This document shows positions 9,497 to 17,900 of a stretch of 64,000 nucleotides of DNA, piece after piece (positions within the stretch are counted from its first letter, which is position 1; every line of letters begins with the position of its first letter). Both the position numbers and the translations under genes were made by a program. The notes beneath the pieces are model-generated. The model had not been told where the DNA came from, did not search any database, and worked only from the letters and a program-made list of their open reading frames with translations. The DNA is from DASYKT01 sp035995185. Its GTDB lineage: Bacteria; Acidobacteriota; Blastocatellia; Pyrinomonadales; Pyrinomonadaceae. Location: the NCBI GenBank assembly GCA_035995185.1, contig DASYKT010000005.1:62001-126000 (forward strand), read 5' to 3'.

Positions 9497-12400
9497 CTAG
9501 TCAAAGTAAATTGCACGCTCTTCTAATCGGGTCTTTTGAGCGCTTTCAAGTTTTGATCTCTCGCGGTCAGCTTTCTCAAATATTTTACGACTTAGATAAT
9601 CGGCGAATATACTTTGCAAACTGGCTACTTCTAGCTTGCTTATATCCTCATTTAAATAACGCGCTACTTCCATATCTCCATGTTCTAAAATACAAAGAAA
9701 AGAGCATAACTCATTTATTCCATTTTCTTTCCATAGCGTATCTCGGTGAAACTTTAATTTCTTACGCTTGTTCTGATTCTCCATAGCCATGTCTGCTGCT
9801 TTTCTGACAAGGAATTCTTTATCGAAACGATAATTTGATATCTGACTTTCATCACTATCCCAATACCCTAATGACTCGACTGCACACGATCGGGTCCATT
9901 CATTAGAAGCGGGCCAAGCATTTAAAGACTCATGCACCTTCTGACACAGTACTGGATTCAAAAAACTTAATCCGGAAAGAGCGCCATATCTAAGCACTGG
10001 ATCCGAGTCAGAAATCAGATGAGCAATAATTCTTACAAAGATTCCCTGATCAACTTCGGTATTAGTCGACAGACTTCTTAAAAAAGGTCTGATTTGTTGG
10101 CGACTATTTTTGGAAAGTCTGCCGTTCACAAGGTGCTCACATATAAGTTCCAGGTGATCATTTTGAGGATTTTTTAGCATTCCTTTGATTAGGAAGCTTT
10201 GGCTTTCATAAAAACTAATAGGCTCTTCAAGGCTTTGCTCAAATTTCTTCCTTATTTCCGCCTTATGTTCCGTATTTGATGAAAGACTTGCCAGAGCTTC
10301 TGAAAAATACGGAGTAACAGCTACATGGGCTTTTTCCAGTGCTCTTAATATTTTTATCGATGATTGTTGGCCAAAGCGAGTCAAAGCATTTACAAATAAT
10401 TGCACCGTCGTTTGTCCGTATGACTCCAAATCTGAGAACGCTTCTTCAATATCCAAAATGGCTTCCTTCGCGCCAAGTACGCTAAGTGCCCTTGCAGCGT
10501 ACCCTTTTATATCGTCTCTTACTTTACGTCGTAGTATTTCTCGTAAGGGGCGAACTGATTGTGGGGACTGGGTCACACCCAGAGCTATCACAGCGGTCAG
10601 CAGCAGCCAACCATCTTCGCCATTTTTCACTATAGTCTCAAACAACTTTCGGTGTTTTTTAGGTTCATACCGTGCCAAAGCCTCGATACAAATTGCTCGT
10701 CCAGTAGAGTGATTTTTTTCGTTGGCGATTAGCTCCTCCAGGGATGATGGCGAAATAACATTTCGAATTAATAAAGGTAATAAGGTTTCTTTCGGAAAGT
10801 TAATTGTGACCCCGTCTGGATTTTCAGACAAAAGATCGATGATATAGTTTGCACTTTTTTGAGTACCGCAGGTACCTAAAGCGCGTAGGACTGAGTTTTC
10901 TTCAAAACTTAAACTATCTTGATTATCCGCAGGTCTGTCTATGTGCCCTAATTTGTCAATAAGCATTGATTCAACACCGGCATCTCCAAGAACCCAAAAA
11001 TACAAGGCTAGTTCACGCGTGTTAAAGCGCGGAGCTTCCGGCAATAGTCTCACCGCCTCAGTTGCAAAGTTAGAAACTTTACCTTTAATAAGAGGTCGCA
11101 GATGCGTAACACTATTCAAGCGATCTCCGAAGTCTTCATCACGATTTTGTGGAAGGATTTTATCCACATATAGACGCGCAAGATTATTCCCTCCATTTAT
11201 AAGTTGATTACATGCAATTGTTAAATGTTCTAAAGAGTCTGGATGCCAAGCCTCCTCTAATAGTTCGTTAAGGTAAACGAGACTTACGCTTGTCTGAGAT
11301 GTCTTTAAAAATTGCAATATAAATTCCAAAACCGCATCGTAGCACTGAGTAAGATTATGTTTTTTTACAAATTCGGCGACTCTTGAAGGTTTTAGATTGT
11401 CTCCGGCCGCAAGACTTTTTCTTAAGATGGGCTCAATCAGGCTTCGCGCTGCTTCTCGGTTTATCTTAAGTAAAGCAGCAGCTGTTTGAGTAAAAACAAA
11501 TAGATTCTCCAAATTAGATGGATCTAAACCTGTCAAAATTTTCTTTAGGGCATCAAAGGCCTCTTCATGAGGAATTTCAGCAAAGAATTTTCCGGCGCGT
11601 ATTAATATCTCCAAGTCGTCACTCTGTAGAGCTTTTATAGCGAATTGGATTTGGGTATTGTCACGAAGAGCAGCAGACGCCAGTAATAGGCTTCGAAGTG
11701 TATGCGTTTGTTTCTGATCAAAAGCATCCTTAAACTGCTTTGATACACATTCTGAAATACAACTATCCAGGTAGCCAATGCTAATAAATAACCATATAAT
11801 TTGCGATCTAAGCTTATCTGGTAAATCAGTACCATCTAAAGCCCCCATAATAGAATCAATGGCGGAAACACCGATTTTACGACATGCCTTAAAGACCGCA
11901 TCTTGCACATAGTCGTTTTCGTCATTTAATAGTGGAAGTGATTTAGAAACCAGCTCGCTCAATCTATACTCGCCGACCAATCGGACGGCTAGCTCGCGTG
12001 CTCCGGGATGCAGGTCGGTAAAATTTCTATCGATTAACTCATTATTCTCAACCGAATATCTGACATTTTCAGCCGCTTCAAAGTATTTCCCATACCATCC
12101 CTTATTTTCCTTCTCTTCCTTAAGCAGCTTAAAGATAAATTCGAGGACCGAAGGCTTCATTAGCTGAAAGTATTCGGAGTAATGATGGTGGGAAATTAAA
12201 GTCTCAAGCAGCGGCAATAAGGCTCTTCTTTTTTCTTCAGCAGATTCGCTCAACCGATCTATTAGGGCAATAGCTGCATCTTTGACCGGGGTGTAGGACC
12301 ACCCCTCATGAAGCCAGGACGAAACTATTTCAGCCTTTTCAGAAGGTGTAAGACATTTAGAAAATTCCTCTTCTAAAACGAATGACAATAAATAGGCTCC

Positions 12401-14032
12401 GGCGTCCGTAATACCAAATGAAACCATTCTCTGAGAATCGGATCCCGACTGCTCCACTAACACTCCACTCTTTATGAGATTTGAATATACATTAGATTCA
12501 TTATCCTTCCGTACTTCAAACCATTTAGGAAATTCTGTCTTCAAATCCTCTATATTCACTGCGAAGTCTCGTACTTGCTTTGCTCGGCAGAGTTTAACGA
12601 AATCTATGAGACCTGCTCTAATGTCGTCGTTTATATCTGCAAAGCGTACAATTTCTTCAATGCATTTTTCTAGTCTTTTTTCAATCAGGCCGCTCCAAGT
12701 TTCCTCTTGAACTTCTTTTATTTGACCGGCTGCAAATAATGCGGCGTAGTGCTCGAACGTACCAGGATGCTTTAGTAAGCTACGTAGAGCTTTAACGTGC
12801 CAATTTGAATTGCCCAACTGATTTTTTTCAATCAGTAGCTCTGTTGCTCCTATCTCCTTTAGCGCAGCATCCAGTTCAGAATTAGTGAACTCTTGGATTT
12901 CATATCGCACTGAATCAACCAAGGAGTCACTTTCCAGATTGGACGTGATGTTATAAAGCGGGAGAATTTTTTGTTTGAGAAATTCACGGAACTGATTATC
13001 TCGACAGGAAATAATCACTTTAACGCGAGACTGTGAAGTTCGTAGTAAAGACTTATGAAGAAAACTCAGTTGGAGAGCAATGTGCTCAGGATCCGCAATT
13101 TCTAACCCATCAAAAATTATAAGTAGTTTTGAACTGTCAGTTTCTTCAATTTCGGGAGTTACGTTGTTCCAGTTTCCGATTATTTTTGACCATTCAATCT
13201 TATCCGGTGGATTGGATAATTGCTCTCGGATTTGATTAGTAACATATTCCAATGAGAAGTATCTATCCGGCAAGATCCGCAACAATAGAACGTTTTTCCC
13301 CTCTTCGAGTAATTGCCGTGCCTCGGTTGCAAGCGCAATCGATTTTCCGACCGCCGATGCTCCAATCACAAATGCGTATCTTATATTTGAGTTAATAAAC
13401 TTCGTGACCTGATCGCGGAAAGTATTTCTAATGATAGTTTTTCGCGAATTAAAGGCTTCAATAATTGAACTTTGAGTAACAGCTTTAAGAGCGTTACATA
13501 CATCTTCAAAGGTAAATGTTAGCTCTCCAAAATGTTCTTCAAGAATCGCCTCAACCTTTCGCATTTCCGCTAAAGGCAAGTGTTTGATCTTCTTAAGAAG
13601 GTCCGTCGAATCTAATATATTTTCTTTTGAACAGGAGAAATTACCCTTAATAATTGTTCCCCAAGTTGTATCCTTATATGTTTTTTGCTTTCCGGTAAGA
13701 TCGTAGAAGAAAAATTTGTCGTAATCCTCATAATGCCTTTCTTTAACTATCGATGCCAATGACTCCCTAATCTTCTTACTATTGACATTTGAGCTGATCT
13801 GAAAGGCTACTCGCGCTTCGCCATCTCCTAAATCGAGTCCCGGAAAATCTTCTTTAATACTATTTAGGTTAATTAGATTCTCAAGCCCGTAGATTATGGA
13901 TAACAAAGGCCTAAGGATATTCTCCGCTATGGAATTCTTATCAAGCAACCCCATAGCATTATCTTGCTTAATTTGAACCGAAAATTTGTAAAAGAATTCA
14001 TTAATTCTTGAAAGAGATTCTTGTTGATTCAT
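9497..14032 (-). CDS. SMEK-domain / STAND-like NTPase / HEAT-repeat protein
   Basis: 1511 residues. Residues 1-120 match the SMEK domain: QDNAMGLLDKNSIAEN, NLINLNSIKEDFPGLDLGD and VAFQISSNVNSKKI are typical. SMEK domains sit at the N-terminus of bacterial multi-domain NTPases. A P-loop NTPase follows with Walker A GASAVGKS (about 224-231) and Walker B KLLIIFDGLE (about 302-311). From about residue 650 to 1400 the protein is a solenoid of HEAT-like repeats (many ALxxL and DPxxxVRxxA-like units such as DNEYVQDAVFKA, SDPVLRYGALSGL). This effector-NTPase-sensor layout is that of STAND immune proteins such as Avs; the function is inferred. It appears to be a single-gene unit. Confidence 0.75.
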   Translation of the reverse strand: MNQQESLSRINEFFYKFSVQIKQDNAMGLLDKNSIAENILRPLLSIIYGLENLINLNSIKEDFPGLDLGDGEARVAFQISSNVNSKKIRESLASIVKERHYEDYDKFFFYDLTGKQKTYKDTTWGTIIKGNFSCSKENILDSTDLLKKIKHLPLAEMRKVEAILEEHFGELTFTFEDVCNALKAVTQSSIIEAFNSRKTIIRNTFRDQVTKFINSNIRYAFVIGASAVGKSIALATEARQLLEEGKNVLLLRILPDRYFSLEYVTNQIREQLSNPPDKIEWSKIIGNWNNVTPEIEETDSSKLLIIFDGLEIADPEHIALQLSFLHKSLLRTSQSRVKVIISCRDNQFREFLKQKILPLYNITSNLESDSLVDSVRYEIQEFTNSELDAALKEIGATELLIEKNQLGNSNWHVKALRSLLKHPGTFEHYAALFAAGQIKEVQEETWSGLIEKRLEKCIEEIVRFADINDDIRAGLIDFVKLCRAKQVRDFAVNIEDLKTEFPKWFEVRKDNESNVYSNLIKSGVLVEQSGSDSQRMVSFGITDAGAYLLSFVLEEEFSKCLTPSEKAEIVSSWLHEGWSYTPVKDAAIALIDRLSESAEEKRRALLPLLETLISHHHYSEYFQLMKPSVLEFIFKLLKEEKENKGWYGKYFEAAENVRYSVENNELIDRNFTDLHPGARELAVRLVGEYRLSELVSKSLPLLNDENDYVQDAVFKACRKIGVSAIDSIMGALDGTDLPDKLRSQIIWLFISIGYLDSCISECVSKQFKDAFDQKQTHTLRSLLLASAALRDNTQIQFAIKALQSDDLEILIRAGKFFAEIPHEEAFDALKKILTGLDPSNLENLFVFTQTAAALLKINREAARSLIEPILRKSLAAGDNLKPSRVAEFVKKHNLTQCYDAVLEFILQFLKTSQTSVSLVYLNELLEEAWHPDSLEHLTIACNQLINGGNNLARLYVDKILPQNRDEDFGDRLNSVTHLRPLIKGKVSNFATEAVRLLPEAPRFNTRELALYFWVLGDAGVESMLIDKLGHIDRPADNQDSLSFEENSVLRALGTCGTQKSANYIIDLLSENPDGVTINFPKETLLPLLIRNVISPSSLEELIANEKNHSTGRAICIEALARYEPKKHRKLFETIVKNGEDGWLLLTAVIALGVTQSPQSVRPLREILRRKVRDDIKGYAARALSVLGAKEAILDIEEAFSDLESYGQTTVQLFVNALTRFGQQSSIKILRALEKAHVAVTPYFSEALASLSSNTEHKAEIRKKFEQSLEEPISFYESQSFLIKGMLKNPQNDHLELICEHLVNGRLSKNSRQQIRPFLRSLSTNTEVDQGIFVRIIAHLISDSDPVLRYGALSGLSFLNPVLCQKVHESLNAWPASNEWTRSCAVESLGYWDSDESQISNYRFDKEFLVRKAADMAMENQNKRKKLKFHRDTLWKENGINELCSFLCILEHGDMEVARYLNEDISKLEVASLQSIFADYLSRKIFEKADRERSKLESAQKTRLEERAIYFD

Positions 14033-14423
14033 ATTAACGCTATCGCTTCAGTTACTAATTCTTATCCTGCCAAAGTTATTACTGTAGATACGAAAATACA
14101 TAACTTGCAGACGAATAACCTTTCTCACATATTAAAACAAAATCTCTAGGATGTTACTAATAAACACCGGTAGATGATTTTCTGTAGAATTGTAGAGTTA
14201 CTTAATAAATACGAAGACACAAAAAAGCTGCCCATAAGACAGCCCTTATATCGATTTAGAAATCAGGGTTTATATGTCGTTCATAGAATCCGTCGAATCC
14301 AGGTTTTCTATAGGTCAGTATGCTCGTTAACAATCCACTTAGATATTAGGTTTGTCATTTGACTCCTACTCTTTCTTCCGCCGAGTTTTGGACTTATTTA
14401 GATTAGCTCGGTCATTTTTAACG
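14033..14423. other. Intergenic region with terminator
   Basis: 391 bp between the start of the SMEK NTPase and the end of the small membrane protein gene. It holds the presumptive promoter of the former and a minus-strand terminator (14221-14243). A plus-strand frame at 14174-14362 looks non-coding because it spans the terminator hairpin. Confidence 0.4.
14221..14243 (-). terminator. Rho-independent terminator of the VCBS-RHS operon
   Basis: Read on the minus strand, GCTGTC-loop-GGGCAGC is followed directly by TTTTTT. It lies about 180 bp after the stop of the small membrane protein gene, the last gene of the operon. Confidence 0.6.
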
Positions 14424-14888
14424 TTAAAAGGCTCTCAACTCTATCTTCCTTTTTCTGAACTCAAATGCGGTCAGAACCAGTACTACGAACATAAGGCCTG
14501 TACTTAGAAAAAACCAAGGTTCCCAATAGGACAGTCTAATCCATTCGTAGGTGAAAATTGGAAATACGCCTGCGCGAATTTCTTCCGCTTCAACTCCGGT
14601 CCTCGTTTCAAGGGCCCTTACATAGAGCCAGAAATTACAAAGTAACGAGACTGTGAGCAAGATAAGAGATAAAAGGTTAACAATACGATTTTTCGACCAG
14701 ACAATTATTGCATTCACAAGTAACAGCGACGCAGAAAAAACCAGCACAATCACACTTGTTGCCAAACTATGAGGTCCGACTCCGAAATGTAGCGTCATCA
14801 GATTCATATCACTAATTGTCGTGGTCAATATATATACTGCTCCGACACTTTGAATAATCGCTGCAAGAAGCAATGTTACTCGTTTCAT
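14424..14888 (-). CDS. Small integral membrane protein downstream of RHS protein
   Basis: 154 residues with about four hydrophobic segments (approximately 5-22, 42-62, 68-90 and 121-142) and a basic C-terminus (FEFRKRKIEL). A GAGG ribosome-binding site precedes the ATG. No family is recognised. It follows the RHS-repeat gene by 36 nt in the same direction, the usual place of an immunity gene for an RHS/polymorphic toxin. A role as membrane-located immunity protein is possible but unproven; it could equally be an unrelated membrane protein. Confidence 0.55.
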   Translation of the reverse strand: MKRVTLLLAAIIQSVGAVYILTTTISDMNLMTLHFGVGPHSLATSVIVLVFSASLLLVNAIIVWSKNRIVNLLSLILLTVSLLCNFWLYVRALETRTGVEAEEIRAGVFPIFTYEWIRLSYWEPWFFLSTGLMFVVLVLTAFEFRKRKIELRAF

Positions 14889-14924
14889 TATGGATACCTC
14901 AGACTCTCATACTAGTAAATTATT

Positions 14925-17900
14925 CTACCATCCACATGCGCTCCTAATAGAACCATATGCCGGATGTGCTGTAAGATCGTCTCCGAAAGGCGTATACATC
15001 CAACCCCCTGGCGTCCTCGACGCGCCTGCCCCGTGAACTTTTTCGTGGTTAACTTTATAATTTAAGCTCCCCTCCCAACGAAAGTCGGCATAGTCTCTTA
15101 GATAAGGAAATAATCCTTTACGACTGACGAATACTCTCGGATGACCGTCAACTGTTTGTGGTTCCACTTGACCCGTATTTGGATCTGCTTCCCCGCGATA
15201 AAAATAATTATTACTCGCCGTGATAGCATCCGGCGAATAGTTAAAGCCATTTCTAACGGTGTCAGCACCGGTTTGAGTAAGGCCGAGTTGGGCAGCAGCA
15301 GATGGATCATTTTTTGTTCCATCCAATTGATCTTTCGTGCCAACAAAAAGTTTTAATCGCACTGGGTTTCTTAATCCATTACCAATAAAAGACTGCGTGC
15401 ACATTGGATTGTCATTGGTACTATTGAGCGACGTTTCTATTTGGTTTCTCTCCTCAGCCGTTAGTGAATTGCCTTCTAAAAAGGTTACTCCACCATTATT
15501 TTCGACCGGCGGATCTGCAACCCCCCTGACGTAAATCATAAGACGTTTTCCTTCGGGATCATTTCTTACGACACTACCGATTAAACCTTGATACTCTTTC
15601 ATATTAGTGCTGCCAAGCACATACTCAACTCCGTTGCCGTTTGCCCAGCTTTTATACTGGAATTTTGGATTATGTTTCATTTGCCAGTTGTAATAATCAT
15701 CAGGCATCCATACAAAATGCCCATTATTATCCGTAAGCCAAATTAGTCCTGATGGATCAATTCGTTTTAAAGGATTATTGCCGACATATACGTATCTGTT
15801 AAAAGTTTGCGGTATATCCGGTTTTCCGCTCATTAAAAGAGGATCTACAGCCGTGAACCGCCCATGTTTATTCAAATAATATCTTGCCTCGGCAAAGTCT
15901 AAGCCGGTCTCTTCATCCCGGGCATAACCGGTAAATTTCTTTCGTATTTGATCTCCATAACCATATTTTTGTTCCACTGTACGGTTAGGTGTTCCAGCTG
16001 TTAATTCTTCACCAAAAGGCATAAAGTCTCGCCGCGAGATCAAGTTTCCATTTTTATCAGTAATTATGCGCGGACTTCCAACTACATCCGACGTGGTGTA
16101 ATTTATTGTGGGATTAGAAGGCAGCTTGTTGGAATACTCGGCAATAAGTTTTCCCAACCCGTCATAGACGAAGACCACTGTCTCCTCATCTGCCGTCCCT
16201 TCAAAAGAGACTTTTTTGACTCTTTTACCACCCGCATCGTAAAAATAGCGTCCTTGCACGGCATTGACATTATTCGTCACCAGAGTCTGCTTGTTTTCCC
16301 CATTGAAGGTAAAGTTACGTCCTTCGGCATCGCTGGTAAGGTTTCCATTAGCGTCATAGATATAGCCCTGTCCGCTAACAAAACGATTACTATTGGGATC
16401 AATTGCCGGCAGAGTTTGGTTGTTGATTGTTAACTGTTGGCCTCCGATGTTTTGGCTAAAGCCTATTCGATTGCCATATTTATCGTGACCAAAAGTTTGG
16501 ATCCAATTCTGTTGACCATTTGTAGTTTCTGCGGCTTCAGTGAGCCTATCCAAATGATCATATTTATAAGTCTGAACAAAACTTGTATTTGGCAAAGTGA
16601 TGGTTTGCTTAGCAATATCTCCGGTGTTCTGACTTCCATCAACACCGGAATTGACCGTCAGTGCGCCATACTCATAGTTCACACGCCAAATACTCGTATC
16701 ATTGATGCCTAACCCAAGGCCCACTTGTAGCAGCTGTTGGCTGGCATTATATTGTGTGGTTTCGTAAAGACCATTCCCCAATCTTAGAGAAAGAACATCA
16801 CCAGAAGCGTTAAAATTTAAATCCGACGTATATGTTCGATCATTAACTACGATTCTAGAAAGAGCACCATCCGAGCCAAAAAAATTTCGTACGATTTCAC
16901 CAGAAGGATATTTTTCTTCTACTAATTCGCCCGTAAGATTGTACTTATAACTTGAAGCATAAACCTGGCCATCTGTTACTTGTTCACTGGAAAGCAAGCG
17001 GCTAAAACTATCGAACTGCGTGTAGCGATTTTCTGAAATAGAATTGGATATTTTAGTTAGTTTACCTTTAGCGAAATTTATCGGTTGGGACAATCCTTTG
17101 CCATCATAGAAGCATTCAACTTGCGGTGTGCCATCTGAGTACACTTTTTTAATGGTTCGGCCAGCACTATCGTAAGTATTCGTTATTGAAGTGTTTTTTG
17201 CATCTACCGTTTTTACGAGATTACCCCCAGTATCGTACTCAAATCCGGCACTCCACTGATTGTTTTCGGCATTGCCCGTAGTGTTTAGATTAATATTAAC
17301 TTCTTGTTCAGGTTGTTTTACCCTAAGTAATCTTCCAAAATTGTCATAAAGGAAATAACGGTTCTGGATTCCTTGCTGGATTCTGACCATTTTCCCTTGC
17401 AGATTGTATTTGTAATAGGTTGGTTGGCTTGGATTGTCTATGGTGCCAAGCTGATTATTGTTGTTCGACTCATCGACCCTTATCAGTTGGCCAAGTGCGT
17501 TTATTATGGAACGCGACTTTCTGGCTGCAGCATCTGTCGTGGTAGTCGCTAAACCAATTTCTTCTGTGGTTGAGAAATTGAATTCACTAAACTTTTCGGT
17601 GTTATCCGGTGATTTGACCTTAAAAAGTCGCCCGGCAGAATCGTAGAAATTCTCCGTCCAGGAAGGAGTTTCGTTTGATCTGTGAGGGCTGCTCACTTTT
17701 TTAATACGCCCCATACTGTCGTATTGAGTTTCAACCAAAACATCTCCTTGATTGTCCGTAGTTTGCGTCTTTATAATTCTGCCAACTTTGTCCCTAAATG
17801 TTGTAGATTCCGCCCAATTCAATTCATCAATTTGTTTACGAATCTTCACCGTTTGATTTATATCGTCATAAATCATTTCCGTAATTGGTGCTATAAAATT

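Noticed and set aside
14174..14362. 62-codon plus-strand frame
   Set aside because: It spans the terminator hairpin of the opposite operon and has no ribosome-binding site or family.
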